The notes under the pieces were generated by a model. The model was not told the origin of the DNA and searched no databases. It saw only the letters and a list, made by a program, of their open reading frames with translations. Source: Caldimicrobium sp. (lineage in GTDB: Bacteria; Desulfobacterota; Thermodesulfobacteria; Thermodesulfobacteriales; Thermodesulfobacteriaceae). From it: a stretch of 55,409 nt of DNA. How positions within the stretch are numbered: position 1 is the stretch's first letter; every line of letters begins with the position of its first letter. A program made the translations under genes and the position numbers. Location: NCBI GenBank assembly GCA_009903935.1, contig WYEG01000016.1:1-55409 (forward strand). Reading direction: 5' to 3'. Positions 26,459 through 35,723 of this stretch are shown piece after piece.

Positions 26459-27958
26459 CTAAAAGGCTTCCTTGAAGATCTGTCTAAAATGGTATCCGCT
26501 TACCACCTGAGCAAGGATGGTAGAGAAGGCTTTTGGTTTTTTAGAGATCGTCTTCCAAAGAAGCTTCCAAAAGTCGCTTCTTCCCTTTTCCCTAAACCCG
26601 AAATGAAAAAGTATCTTAGGAATACTCAATAGATAGCCGTAATTATACTTCAAATAAGACAAAGATAAGCTGAACTTAGCCTTGAAGGAATAATCGTCGA
26701 GGAAAGTTGAAACCCTTCTATAGTAATTCTTTACCGAATAGAGCTCCCGTATTACCTTTTTGTAGCCTTCGATTAGGGTTTCAAAACCCATCTTGGGGAT
26801 GATGTTTGTAGAAATGTCGGTGTTGTTGCCAATAAACCGGGAAAGGATCCTTCCCTCCTCAAGGAGCCTATGGTAGAGCCTTGTTCCCGGGGGAGCGTTG
26901 AGAACGCCAACCATGGCGATGATGATCCGTGTATCCTCGATGAACCGAACCAGAGTGTCAAAGATGGTGGGTGGGTCGTTGTCAAAGCCAAGGATAAAGC
27001 CTCCCATTACCTCAAGACCAGACTTTTGAACCTTTCTAATAGAGGAAACGAGGTCCCGGTTAATGTTTTGACGCTTGTTTGCCTCCTTTAAGCTCTCTTC
27101 ATTCGGCGTCTCGATCCCGATAAAGACTGAGGTAAAACCAGCCTCGGTCATAAGCCTTATGAGCTCATCGTCATCAGCCAAATTGATGGACACCTGAGTG
27201 TAAAAATAAAAAGGATGGTTCCTCTTTTTTTGCCATTCAATAATAGCGGGGAGGATCTCCTCCTTCGTTATCCTCTTTGGACCGATGAAGTTGTCGTCAA
27301 CGAAAAAGACTGAGCCCCTCCAGCCGAGCTGATAGAGGTTTTCAAGCTCGTTTAGGATCTGTTCTTTGGACTTAGTTCGCACGGCATGCCCAAAGAGATT
27401 GGTGACATCGCAGAACTCACAGTTAAAAGGGCACCCTCGGGAAAACTGAATGCACATAGAAGTATAGCTCTTAAAGTCTATCAGGTCATACCTTGGGATA
27501 GGGCTTTTTTTGAGGTCTGCCTTCTCTTGGGTGGTATAAAGCTTCTTTGGGTTGCCTTGGGCAAGGTCTGAGAGAAATTGAGGCAAAGTTATCTCTCCCT
27601 CGTTTAACACAAAGTGGTCCACATCTTCCCAAAAATCCTGATAGAAAACAGTAAAGAGAGGACCGCCCGCCACAACCTTCTTGGAAAACCCTTTAGCCCT
27701 CTTGATTACCTCTTCTGCGGATTCCCTTTGAACAGCCATGGCGCTGACAAGAACAAGGTCAGCCCAGGCTAAATCTTTATCCTCCAAAGGGGAAACGTTT
27801 AGGTCAACGAGCTTTAGCTCCCAATCTTGGGGAAGAAGGCTTGCTATGGTAAGTAGACCAAGGGGGGGATGGGTTGCAGCTTTATTTAGAAACTTAAGGG
27901 CATGCCGAAAACTCCAGAAGGTGTCTGGATACCGAGGATAGATTAGAAGAGCTTTCAT
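26459..27958 (-). CDS. B12-binding radical-SAM protein, HpnP/DUF4070-like
   Basis: A 499-residue enzyme with an N-terminal cobalamin-binding Rossmann-type domain (KALLIYPRYPDTFWSF, PPLGLLTIASLLP, VVAGGPLF). The radical-SAM core follows, with CPFNCEFC near residue 175, then FVDDNFIGPKRITKEE and FIGIETPNEESL. The C-terminal part matches the DUF4070 type. The family includes HpnP, the hopanoid C-2 methylase, which starts with the same Y-P-R-x-P-x-T-F-W-S-F pattern. No hopanoid or squalene gene is in the window, so a methylase of another lipid or cofactor is equally possible. It follows the NtrC-type regulator by 12 bases and is probably in its operon. Confidence 0.8.
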   Translation of the reverse strand: MKALLIYPRYPDTFWSFRHALKFLNKAATHPPLGLLTIASLLPQDWELKLVDLNVSPLEDKDLAWADLVLVSAMAVQRESAEEVIKRAKGFSKKVVAGGPLFTVFYQDFWEDVDHFVLNEGEITLPQFLSDLAQGNPKKLYTTQEKADLKKSPIPRYDLIDFKSYTSMCIQFSRGCPFNCEFCDVTNLFGHAVRTKSKEQILNELENLYQLGWRGSVFFVDDNFIGPKRITKEEILPAIIEWQKKRNHPFYFYTQVSINLADDDELIRLMTEAGFTSVFIGIETPNEESLKEANKRQNINRDLVSSIRKVQKSGLEVMGGFILGFDNDPPTIFDTLVRFIEDTRIIIAMVGVLNAPPGTRLYHRLLEEGRILSRFIGNNTDISTNIIPKMGFETLIEGYKKVIRELYSVKNYYRRVSTFLDDYSFKAKFSLSLSYLKYNYGYLLSIPKILFHFGFREKGRSDFWKLLWKTISKKPKAFSTILAQVVSGYHFRQIFKEAF

Positions 27959-27970
27959 GTTTTAAAACCT

Positions 27971-29359
27971 CTAAGAATATTTCCATTTTTTCAGTTTATC
28001 CCTCAAAGTCTTCCTGTCAATGCCTAAAACTTGAGCCGTTAGACTTTTATTCCATTTGAGGAGGTCTAACACTTTAAGAATGTAGATCCTTTCTACCTCT
28101 TCAAGAGGTAAGATTTTGGCTTTATCTTTGGAGACGGGGATGGGAACAGGAATTTCTTCCATGGACTCATCCCTTTTGCTTAGCTCAAAGCCAGCAAAAT
28201 AAAGGTCCTTCTCGGTAATCTCCCTATCTTTGCTAAAGATCACAAGCCTTTCAACGAGATGTTTTAGCTCCCGGACATTACCAGGCCAATCGTAGCTAAA
28301 GAATAGCTCCATAACCCTTGGGGCAAAGCCTTTGATCGGTTTTTGATGCTTCTTGCTAAAGTAATTAAGAAAATACTGGGCAAGAAGGGGTATATCCTCT
28401 TTTCTCTCCCTGAGAGGGGGTAGATGAAGATGCACCACATTGAGGCGATAGAAAAGGTCTTCCCTAAAGGTTCCTTTTTTGACCTCCTCCTTTAAATCCT
28501 TGTTCGTTGCCGCAACTATCCTAACCTTGGCTTTAACGATCTTTAGGCTTCCAACAGGAGAAAATTCCTTCTCTTCAACGACTTTTAGAAGCTTTGCCTG
28601 AAGGTCTAAGGGGATGTTTCCTATCTCATCAAGGAAAAGCGTTCCCCCTTGAGCAAGCTCTATCTTCCCCACCTTCGAGGTAAAGGCTCCGGTGAAAGCT
28701 CCCTTCACATGACCAAAAAGCTCGCTTTCAAAAAGGGTGGGGACGATGCAGCTACAATCCACGCAAACAAAAGGACCTTTGTAGATGGTATCAAGCTCAT
28801 GGAGCTTCTTGGCAAGAAGCCCTTTACCAGTTCCGGATTCTCCAGTGATCAAAACCGTGGTGTCCGTTTGGGCGATCATTCTAACCTTTTCTAAAATCTG
28901 TTTTATCGCCTGGCTCTTTCCGATAAAAGGTATCCTCTCATCCCTTTCCGTTAAACTAAGCTTCAAGTAAAGGTTTTCTAAAAGGAGTTTTTTCTTTTCT
29001 AAGGCTTGCTCGAGGGTGTGCTTTGCGGTGAAGAGGTCAAAGGGCTTTTCCAGGAAGTCAAAGGCGCCTATCTTCAAAGCCTTTACCGCAGTCTCGATGT
29101 TTCCGTAGGCTGAGATGACGATAAACTGGGTATCAAGGCTCTGGTCTAAGAACTCTTGCAAAAGGTCCAAACCGCTTCCATCAGGGAGCTTAAGGTCTAA
29201 GAAGACGACATCATACTCGTATTGAGAGTAAAGCTTCCTTGCTTCGGTAGCAGACCCTGCTACATCAACTAAATAGCCCTCCTTCTGAAAGGTATGACTT
29301 AAGCTTTCCCTTATAGGAAGCTCATCATCAACCACTAACACCTTAGCTTTAAAAGACAT
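27971..29359 (-). CDS. NtrC-type sigma-54 response regulator
   Basis: A 462-residue regulator with three domains. The receiver has the acidic pair at VVDDE and phospho-acceptor Asp55 in VFLDLKLPDG. The AAA+ domain has Walker A GESGTGKG, an intact GAFTGA loop for sigma-54 contact, and Walker B GGTLFLDEIG. A C-terminal Fis-type helix-turn-helix ends LTAQVLGIDRKTLRDKLKKW. It overlaps the histidine kinase gene by 11 bases, so the two form a pair. Targets are unknown; sigma-54 flagellar genes are a possibility given the neighbouring operon. Confidence 0.93.
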   Translation of the reverse strand: MSFKAKVLVVDDELPIRESLSHTFQKEGYLVDVAGSATEARKLYSQYEYDVVFLDLKLPDGSGLDLLQEFLDQSLDTQFIVISAYGNIETAVKALKIGAFDFLEKPFDLFTAKHTLEQALEKKKLLLENLYLKLSLTERDERIPFIGKSQAIKQILEKVRMIAQTDTTVLITGESGTGKGLLAKKLHELDTIYKGPFVCVDCSCIVPTLFESELFGHVKGAFTGAFTSKVGKIELAQGGTLFLDEIGNIPLDLQAKLLKVVEEKEFSPVGSLKIVKAKVRIVAATNKDLKEEVKKGTFREDLFYRLNVVHLHLPPLRERKEDIPLLAQYFLNYFSKKHQKPIKGFAPRVMELFFSYDWPGNVRELKHLVERLVIFSKDREITEKDLYFAGFELSKRDESMEEIPVPIPVSKDKAKILPLEEVERIYILKVLDLLKWNKSLTAQVLGIDRKTLRDKLKKWKYS

Positions 29360-30365
29360 CGCTTCTCAAGGCCTCCCTCGTTGGTAATGGTAATCTTATC
29401 TGAAAGCCTGCCCCTCCTTTTGGGGCGTTATAAGCGGTTATGGTGCCGCCGTGGTGCTTAATGATGTTAGCGCAGATGGCTAAACCAAGCCCAGTCCCCT
29501 CCTTACCTTCCTTGGTAGTAAAGAAGGGGTCAAAGATGTAAGGCAAAACTTCAGCTGGTATACCAGGTCCTGTATCTTCAACCACGATGATTATTCTATC
29601 AGGTCTTGCCTTAGTCTCAACATATATCTTTCCTTTTCCTTTCATGGCTTCCGCTGCGTTGATGAAAAGGTTAAGCATCACCTGTTCCATCTGGGTTTGG
29701 CTTGCGTAAAAAGGAGGAAGCTTTGGTTCAAGCTTCATCTCAAACTCGACCTCTCGGAAGATTTGATAATCTACCAAAAAATTGTAAACTTTTAGTATCA
29801 CCTGGTTAAGGTCAATCCATTCCTTCTTTTCAGCGTCAGGCTTTCCAAAATCAAGAAGGGTTTTAGAGATTATCCGACAACGCCTGGCAAGGTCTATAAT
29901 CTTATCCACAAACTCTCTGGCTTTGCTCCCGCTTGGGACTTCATCCTTTAACATCTCTGCATAAAGGAGGATCCCTGAAAGGGGGTTTTTCAATTCGTGA
30001 GAAATTTCACCAGCAAGCTTCCCAAGGCTCATAAGTCTATCCGTATGATACCAATGATGGAACTTAAAAAGGTCTCTATCGCGGATCAGAATATGAAGAT
30101 GCCTTCCTTCATCCAAACTCAGGGTTATGGAATAGTAAAAGGCTCCTTCATAGGGGAAAAGGCTTAACCCAGGGGAAAAGGAAAAATAGCCTAAAACCTT
30201 TTCCAAAGGCTGTCCTACGGGCTCGCTCTTAAGCCTAAAGGTGGTAAGAAAGGCTTGATTTACCCCAAGGATAATATGCCCCTCAGCTGTCAAAGAGGTT
30301 ATGGCTAAAGGATATGGGTATGAGGAAAAACCCTCCAGTTTAAAGAGAAAATCTCCTTCTTTCAC
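29349..30365 (-). CDS. Soluble sensor histidine kinase (NtrB-like)
   Basis: The 338-residue kinase has no membrane segment. Residues ~15-100 look like a PAS-type sensor (AITSLTAEGHIILGVNQAFL). The HisKA motif ISHELKNPLSGILLY carries the phospho-accepting His at about 123. The ATPase domain has NLFINAAEAM (N box), VVEDTGPGIP (G1), FDPFFTTKEGKEGTGLGLAI (F and G2 boxes). Architecture and coupling to the NtrC-type gene suggest a cytoplasmic NtrB/FlgS-like kinase. The signal is not evident. It is downstream of mpl by nine bases. Confidence 0.92.
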   Translation of the reverse strand: MKEGDFLFKLEGFSSYPYPLAITSLTAEGHIILGVNQAFLTTFRLKSEPVGQPLEKVLGYFSFSPGLSLFPYEGAFYYSITLSLDEGRHLHILIRDRDLFKFHHWYHTDRLMSLGKLAGEISHELKNPLSGILLYAEMLKDEVPSGSKAREFVDKIIDLARRCRIISKTLLDFGKPDAEKKEWIDLNQVILKVYNFLVDYQIFREVEFEMKLEPKLPPFYASQTQMEQVMLNLFINAAEAMKGKGKIYVETKARPDRIIIVVEDTGPGIPAEVLPYIFDPFFTTKEGKEGTGLGLAICANIIKHHGGTITAYNAPKGGAGFQIRLPLPTREALRSDVF

Positions 30366-30374
30366 GCCTATAGA

Positions 30375-31784
30375 TTAAGCATAACTTTTGAGCAAGCCTA
30401 AAAGATTGTGAATTTCTTCCCACATGAACTGACTGGACATGAAAACTATGAGAGTTTTTTCCCCAGTTTGCTTTAAGGGAAGAAAACCATTTTCTAAAAG
30501 GTGCGCCTTTTTACCTCTTCTTCTTATACCTTGAATCAGCCTTTCCAAATCAAGCCTTTCTTCTGGGGGCACCTTCTCAAGAAGAGGCGACTTTTTTATA
30601 AACACCTCATCCGCTAAGCTTAAGACCTCTTCGTAGTCTACCTGAAAGACCTTTCTCCTGCTGGTGTTAGTCCGTGGCTCAAAGATTATGATGGTTCGCT
30701 CGGGGTTTATTGTCTCCTTTAGCCCAAGAAAAGTTTCCTTTACGGCGGTTGGATGATGGGCAAAATCGTCAATCACTACAATATTTCCCTTTGCGTAAAG
30801 CACTTCCTGCCTTCTTTTTACCCCTTCAAAGTTTTCTAAAGCCTTGATAATTTTTTCTTCCGAAAAACCAAGATGGTATAGCAGGGCATAGACGGCGATA
30901 AAATTAAGGGCGTTATAATCACCGGGGAGGGGGAGAGCCCCTTCCTTGCCTACTTCAATTTCTCCTCCCTCATGCTTAAAGATGATCCTTGTGTTAAAGC
31001 GACCGTCTTCAAAGGTGGTAGTTGCTTTAAGTAGGCGAAACTCGGCTTTCGGGTCTTTACCGTAGCTAACAACCCTTGCCTTTGTCTCCTTTGCAAGCCT
31101 TCTTAACACTTCATAATCCCAGTTTATCACTATAAGACCCTCTCGCGGAACCTCAACTACAAGCTCTTTAAAAACCTTTACCAAGGAATCAAAATCAGGG
31201 TAGGCATCTGCATGGTCGTACTCAAGGCTTGTAAGGATTAGACCAAAGGGCTTGTAGTGTTTGAACTTTGGAGAAGGGTCAAAGAAGGCTGAAGGATATT
31301 CATCCCCCTCAACGACTGCCCATTCTCCCCTTCCAAAACGATAATTAAGACCTGTTTCTCGCAAGACTCCACCCACAAGATAAGTAGGGTCTTGAGAAAG
31401 GGCTGAAAGGGCATGAGCTAATAGGGCGGTTGTGGTTGTTTTTCCGTGGGTTCCAGCACAAACAAGGACTTTTTTCCCGGGGAAAATATGCTCAGAGAGA
31501 AACTGCGGGAAAGAAAGAAGGGGTTTTCCCATATCAAGGCTTGCCTCTACTTCAGGGTGGTCTCTTTTTACGGCGTTCCCAACGATCACCAGGTCCGGAT
31601 TAAAAAGCTGAATGTTTTCATTCTTTGGTTCAAAAACTGGAATTCCCTCTTTTTCTAAGATCTCGCTTGCTGGAGGATAGAGGGGTAGTTTATCTGAGCC
31701 TGAAACCTCATACCCAAGCCTTTTTGCAAGAGCTGCTACCCCTGACATACCTATCCCGCCAATACCAATAAAGTAAGCCTTCAT
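30375..31784 (-). CDS. mpl: Murein tripeptide ligase Mpl
   Basis: Mpl attaches recycled L-Ala-gamma-D-Glu-mDAP to UDP-MurNAc. The 469-residue Mur ligase has the dinucleotide-like start AYFIGIGGIGMSGVAALAKRLG, the ATP loop GTHGKTTTTALLAH, and VVEGDEYPSAFFDPSPKFKHY, the Mpl-specific version of the centre that sets it apart from MurC (also encoded at 45006). VIDDFAHHPTAVKETFLGL follows. Together with an mDAP-type MurE this suggests wall-peptide recycling. The start overlaps the stop of hemW by 4 bases. Confidence 0.92.
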   Translation of the reverse strand: MKAYFIGIGGIGMSGVAALAKRLGYEVSGSDKLPLYPPASEILEKEGIPVFEPKNENIQLFNPDLVIVGNAVKRDHPEVEASLDMGKPLLSFPQFLSEHIFPGKKVLVCAGTHGKTTTTALLAHALSALSQDPTYLVGGVLRETGLNYRFGRGEWAVVEGDEYPSAFFDPSPKFKHYKPFGLILTSLEYDHADAYPDFDSLVKVFKELVVEVPREGLIVINWDYEVLRRLAKETKARVVSYGKDPKAEFRLLKATTTFEDGRFNTRIIFKHEGGEIEVGKEGALPLPGDYNALNFIAVYALLYHLGFSEEKIIKALENFEGVKRRQEVLYAKGNIVVIDDFAHHPTAVKETFLGLKETINPERTIIIFEPRTNTSRRKVFQVDYEEVLSLADEVFIKKSPLLEKVPPEERLDLERLIQGIRRRGKKAHLLENGFLPLKQTGEKTLIVFMSSQFMWEEIHNLLGLLKSYA

Positions 31785-32899
31785 CTTCCTCCCTCTTTAT
31801 ACAAAGCTTCAACAACTTGCCAGAGGTATTTTACCACTAAGCTATGCCTTAAAAAGCCTTCAAGGGTCGGACAAACTCGCTCCCCATCAAGAACCACCAA
31901 ACCCTCTTTAAGAAGAGGCTCTAAATCCTCCTTAGGAATGGAAAAACCTAAAAGCCTTTTGATCTGAAGAGTTGAAAATCCTTTCTGCATCCGAAGCCCC
32001 ATGAAGATGACCTCTTTTGCCATGTCAAGGGGTGTTAGCTCCTCTAAAACTTCATCATCCTTCCACCGAAGGTTTTCAATACGGGATACAGCCCCCGGTC
32101 CAATCCCAAGGTAGGGCTTAAATTCCCAGTAGAGGAGGTTGTGCTGACAAAAATAGGAAGGCTTTGCATAGTTAGATATCTCGTAGTGAATAAAACCTCT
32201 TTCCTCTAAGAATTCGTGAGAAGCTAAAAAAAGTTTCCTTCCCAGGCGAAGGTTCTTTTGCCGTTGCCTTTCCCCAAACCTTTCAGCAAATGGGGTCCCC
32301 TCATAGGGAGTAAGCTCATAGAGGGAAATGTGCTTTACCGGAAAATTTAAAAGCAGGCTCAACTCTTTTAAAAGGGTTTTTACCCCTTGACCAATATAGC
32401 CATAGATCAGGTCAACGGAGAGGTTTTCAAACACCTTAGCCCCCATCTCTAAGGCTTTAAGGGCAGTTTTAGCATCATGGACCCTTGAGAGGAAACGCAG
32501 TCCCCGGTTTGCTAAGGACTGGACCCCAAGGCTTAAACGATTAAACCCAACCTCTTTATAGCCTGAGAGCTTCTCAAGCGTTAAGCCCTCGGGGTTTGCC
32601 TCAATAGTTAGCTCAACTGGTTCAAAGATAAAATGCTTAGAGAGCTCGGAAAAAAGGCTTTCATAAAAAGCTTGCGAAAGAAGGCTTGGCGTCCCCCCTC
32701 CGGCATAAAAGGTGATTATCCTTATTTCTCGTAGGAAAAACCGCTCTTCAAGCAGGCTCTTTTTCCGCCTAATATCCTCCTTGATGATAGCTAAAAATTC
32801 CTTTTCTTCAGGCTTTTTAGCGACGGAATAGAAATCGCAGTAAGGGCACTTCTTGAGGCAAAAGGGCACATGAAAATAGAGTCCAACAGCTTCAGTCAT
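31781..32899 (-). CDS. hemW: HemW-like radical SAM protein
   Basis: HemW-family proteins resemble oxygen-independent coproporphyrinogen oxidase HemN but act as haem chaperones (family knowledge). The 372-residue protein begins with YFHVPFCLKKCPYCDFYSVA, giving the C-x3-C-x2-C cluster at about residues 14-21. TFYAGGGTPSLLS, TIEANPEGLT, FNRLSLGVQS and HISLYELTPYEGTPF follow in order. The extra HemN N-terminal motif and second SAM-site Cys are absent, consistent with HemW. A c-type cytochrome and its haem demand occur elsewhere in the window. Confidence 0.9.
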   Translation of the reverse strand: MTEAVGLYFHVPFCLKKCPYCDFYSVAKKPEEKEFLAIIKEDIRRKKSLLEERFFLREIRIITFYAGGGTPSLLSQAFYESLFSELSKHFIFEPVELTIEANPEGLTLEKLSGYKEVGFNRLSLGVQSLANRGLRFLSRVHDAKTALKALEMGAKVFENLSVDLIYGYIGQGVKTLLKELSLLLNFPVKHISLYELTPYEGTPFAERFGERQRQKNLRLGRKLFLASHEFLEERGFIHYEISNYAKPSYFCQHNLLYWEFKPYLGIGPGAVSRIENLRWKDDEVLEELTPLDMAKEVIFMGLRMQKGFSTLQIKRLLGFSIPKEDLEPLLKEGLVVLDGERVCPTLEGFLRHSLVVKYLWQVVEALYKEGGR

Positions 32900-32906
32900 T
32901 TAAGAA

Positions 32907-33197
32907 TTAACGAATAGCAAGGTCAGGGAAATTAAGGTCCGGGCTTGGTTTCTCAAAAAGTATCCTTTGTCTAAAGGGCACGCCTAAGTTCCTAAACATT
33001 ATCAGTATCTCTTCATTTTCAACATATTCAGCAATGACCTTGATGTTTAACCTCTGGCAAAAGCTTAACACAGATTCTACCATAGCGGAATCCTCTACCA
33101 TACTTCTTTGAAATAAACCAACAACAAACCCATTCTCAAGCTGGGGCTGTTCAAAAAAGGTCCACCTACTTTGTCCTGCCGAGCGAGAGCGAGGCAT
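32907..33197 (-). pseudogene. C-terminal fragment of an EAL domain, N-terminus from a repeat
   Basis: Residues 19-96 of this 96-codon frame match the last third of a cyclic-di-GMP phosphodiesterase (EAL) domain: SMVEDSAMVESVLSFCQRLN, VIAEYVENEEILIMFRNLGV and FEKPSP. The EAL and DDFG metal-binding motifs lie upstream and are gone, and the usual QG of the last motif reads QR, so it cannot be active. The first 18 codons fall inside repeat copy B. The remaining gene starts at the repeat edge, eight bases before hemW. It is called a broken gene rather than a functional small protein. Confidence 0.7.
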
Positions 33198-33262
33198 CCC
33201 TCACTTCGTTCGGGCGACGTCTTACAAGGAGACCCCTCGCCTAACGCTCGCGGCGACAGCCC
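33144..33262. repeat. MITE-like repeat, copy B (right end lost)
   Basis: Starts with a clean GGGCTGTTCAAAAAAGG terminal repeat and carries the conserved core (CTTTGTCCTGCCGAGCGAGAG, CTTCGTTCGGG, GGAGACCCCTCG). The right side ends early with GACAGCCC, without the A/T-rich tail seen in copies A and C. It truncates the EAL gene. Confidence 0.7.
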
Positions 33263-33303
33263 ATCCATGTCTTCCCTCAGTCCTTGAGTGCTTCAAAGTT
33301 TTC

Positions 33304-33332
33304 TTTAACTTTAACCAAATTCGCAATATAAT
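33304..33332 (+). promoter_or_regulatory. Promoter candidate for the divergent NtrC-type gene
   Basis: TTTAAC and a perfect TATAAT are 17 bases apart. Nine bases separate the -10 from the ATG at 33342, so the transcript would be leaderless or nearly so; no ribosome-binding site precedes the ATG. Confidence 0.5.
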
Positions 33333-33341
33333 AATAATTGT

Positions 33342-34721
33342 ATGAAGGCTGAGGTTTGGGTTTTAGACGACGAAAAGCCGATCTGCGAAGTTTTGGTAAG
33401 CATCCTTCAGGATGAGGGCTATTCCGCAAGAAGCTTTATTCTGGCAAGAGACTTTTTTAAGGCTCTAAAAGAGCAAAGACCGAAAGTAGTCTTTCTTGAC
33501 CTTTGGCTAAAGGATGCTGACGGCATGGAAGTCTTAGCGAACTTAAAAAAGGAACATCCGGAAATACCTGTCATCATCATCTCCGGGCATGGGACGGTTG
33601 AAAGCGCGGTTAAAGCCATAAAGCTTGGTGCTTTTGATTTCATTGAAAAGCCCCTTTCCTACGAGAGAGTGCTTCTCACCTTGGAGCAAGCTTTAAAGTT
33701 TGCAAGTCTTGAAGAAGAAAACCGAAGGCTTCGTTCTGCCCTCTTAGGTGAGGTAAAGCTTACCGGTAGCTCTAAAGCCGTTGAAGAGCTAAGAAAGCTC
33801 ATAAACCGTGTGGCAAAGCTTGACACTACAGTTCTTATCTACGGGGAATCTGGGGTAGGCAAAGAGGTTGTGGCAAGGCTCATTCATCTTAACTCAGACC
33901 GAAGAGATAAACCCTTTATTGAAGTGAACAGCGCTGCCATCCCGGAAACTCTTCTTGAGGCTGAGCTCTTTGGCTATGAAAAAGGAGCTTTCACGGACGC
34001 AAGGTCAGCAAAAAAAGGTAAGTTTGAGCTTGCCCATGGGGGAACAATCTTTCTTGATGAGATAGGGGACATGTCCCTTTCTGCTCAAGCAAAGCTTCTT
34101 CGAGTTTTGCAAGAAAAAAAGATAGAAAGGCTTGGTGGTTCTCAACCCATCATGGTTGATGTTAGGGTTATCGCGGCAACGAACAAGAATTTAGAGGAGC
34201 TCATCGCTCAAGGAAAATTCCGCGAAGACCTATACTACCGCTTAAATGTTTTCCCAATCAGGGTCCCAGCCCTCAGAGAAAGAAAAGAGGACATACCCCT
34301 TCTTGTTGAAGAGTTCCTCGCAGAGTTTGCTGTGAAGATGCCTCACAGAGTAAAAAGGTTAGCACCTGAGGTGATAGAACTCTTCTTAAACTACAGCTGG
34401 CCTGGCAATGTTCGGGAGCTTAAAAACACCGTTGAAAGATTGGTAATCTATGCTGGAGACAAAGAAGAAATAACCCTCTCTGACCTTCCCCCAGACCTTA
34501 TATCTCAGCTTGAAGGACGGCTTACACTTCAGAAGGAAGATAGGCTTGAGCCTTGGTTCAATCTCAAGGACTTTAGGCTTGCTAAAAGACAGTTTGAACG
34601 GGAATATCTAAGAAGAAGGCTTGAAGAGAACGATTGGAATGTCTCTCAAACGGCAAGAGAAATCGGTATTGAAAGGGCTTATCTCCAAAAGAAGATCAAA
34701 GAGCTTGGTTTGAAGCCCTAA
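33342..34721 (+). CDS. NtrC-family response regulator with GAFTDA loop
   Basis: A 459-residue regulator: receiver domain with VLDDE and phospho-acceptor Asp53 in [15 protein letters not shown]+ domain with Walker A GESGVGKE (about 168-175), then a Fis-type helix-turn-helix at the end ([20 protein letters not shown]). The sigma-54 contact loop reads GAFTDA at 215-220, not GAFTGA. In studied activators changes in this loop weaken or abolish sigma-54 activation, so this may act as a repressor or with sigma-70. The overall layout is NtrX-like. No kinase gene is adjacent. Its end overlaps tsaD by 26 bases on the opposite strand. A leaderless promoter is predicted. Confidence 0.9.
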   Translation: MKAEVWVLDDEKPICEVLVSILQDEGYSARSFILARDFFKALKEQRPKVVFLDLWLKDADGMEVLANLKKEHPEIPVIIISGHGTVESAVKAIKLGAFDFIEKPLSYERVLLTLEQALKFASLEEENRRLRSALLGEVKLTGSSKAVEELRKLINRVAKLDTTVLIYGESGVGKEVVARLIHLNSDRRDKPFIEVNSAAIPETLLEAELFGYEKGAFTDARSAKKGKFELAHGGTIFLDEIGDMSLSAQAKLLRVLQEKKIERLGGSQPIMVDVRVIAATNKNLEELIAQGKFREDLYYRLNVFPIRVPALRERKEDIPLLVEEFLAEFAVKMPHRVKRLAPEVIELFLNYSWPGNVRELKNTVERLVIYAGDKEEITLSDLPPDLISQLEGRLTLQKEDRLEPWFNLKDFRLAKRQFEREYLRRRLEENDWNVSQTAREIGIERAYLQKKIKELGLKP

Positions 34722-35709
34722 GCTTATACATTGCCCTGGCATAACACTCTGCTGAGAGGGGAGTAAATTCTTTCCTTTCCCATTTTTTATATGCAAGAAA
34801 GCCAACCATAACCGCATTATCCGTGCAAAGCTCCGTCGAGGGAAAGTATACGCTAAAACCTTCTTCCTCCGCCCTCTTCTGAAAAAACTCCCTTAACCTT
34901 TTATTTGCTGCAACCCCACCCGCAACGACAACCCTTGGGATACCAAGCTTTTTAAACGCTTTTACTGTCTTTTCCACAAGGACCTCGCAGACAGCCCTCT
35001 CAAACCCAGCGCAAAGATGCTCAACCTTTAGCCCCTCTCCCTCTTTTTTCACAAGATGAAGCACAAAGGTTTTAAGCCCAGAGAAGCTAAAGTCAAGGTC
35101 TTGACTGGTAAGTAAAGGGCGGGGAAGTTCGTAGTAGTCTGGGTCTCCCTTTTCAGCAAGCTTGCTTATTGCTGGACCTCCTGGATAGGGCAAACCAAGG
35201 AGCTTTGCTACCTTATCAAAGGCTTCGCCCGCAGCATCATCCCTTGTGTGACCAAGTAGCTCTAAACGGTCAAAATCGGTAGCTAAAAAAAGCGCGGTAT
35301 GCCCCCCAGAAACAAGAAGCCCAAGGAAGGGAAACTCAACCTCCTTCTCAAGAAATATGCTAAAGACATGGGCTGACAAATGGTCAACCCCGATAAAGGG
35401 TATTCCAAGAGTTAGGGAAAGGGTTTTTGCGTAGGTTGCGCCAACAAGCAAAGACCCTATGAGCCCTGGTCCAAGGGTTGCCGAGATAACTTTTAGGTCT
35501 TTTGGAGTAGCCCCTGCTTCAGCTAAAAGCTTTTTGACCAAAGGATGTAAGACTTCAAGCTGCTTTCTGCTTGCTATCTCAGGGACAATCCCGCCAAAGG
35601 GTGAATGCAGAGCAACCTGAGAGTAAAGAAGGGAATGGACAAGCCTTCCTTCAAGATTAAACAGAGCAACGCCGGTTTCGTCGCAGCTTGTCTCAATGGC
35701 AAGAAGCAT
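34696..35709 (-). CDS. tsaD: tRNA threonylcarbamoyladenosine transferase subunit TsaD
   Basis: TsaD transfers threonylcarbamoyl to A37 of tRNAs that read ANN codons. The 337-residue protein is the standard length, with LAIETSCDETGVAL at the start, GPGLIGSLLVG, and the metal-binding His pair in VDHLSAHVFS (H110, H114). VSGGHTALF, AFDKVAKLLGLPYPGGPAI, GVAANKRLRE and the ending CTDNAVMVGFLAYKKW follow. It is next to gmhA (14 bases). The other t6A genes tsaB, tsaC and tsaE are not in the window. Confidence 0.97.
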   Translation of the reverse strand: MLLAIETSCDETGVALFNLEGRLVHSLLYSQVALHSPFGGIVPEIASRKQLEVLHPLVKKLLAEAGATPKDLKVISATLGPGLIGSLLVGATYAKTLSLTLGIPFIGVDHLSAHVFSIFLEKEVEFPFLGLLVSGGHTALFLATDFDRLELLGHTRDDAAGEAFDKVAKLLGLPYPGGPAISKLAEKGDPDYYELPRPLLTSQDLDFSFSGLKTFVLHLVKKEGEGLKVEHLCAGFERAVCEVLVEKTVKAFKKLGIPRVVVAGGVAANKRLREFFQKRAEEEGFSVYFPSTELCTDNAVMVGFLAYKKWERKEFTPLSAECYARAMYKLRASNQAL

Positions 35710-35723
35710 CGCTTAGCGTTTCA

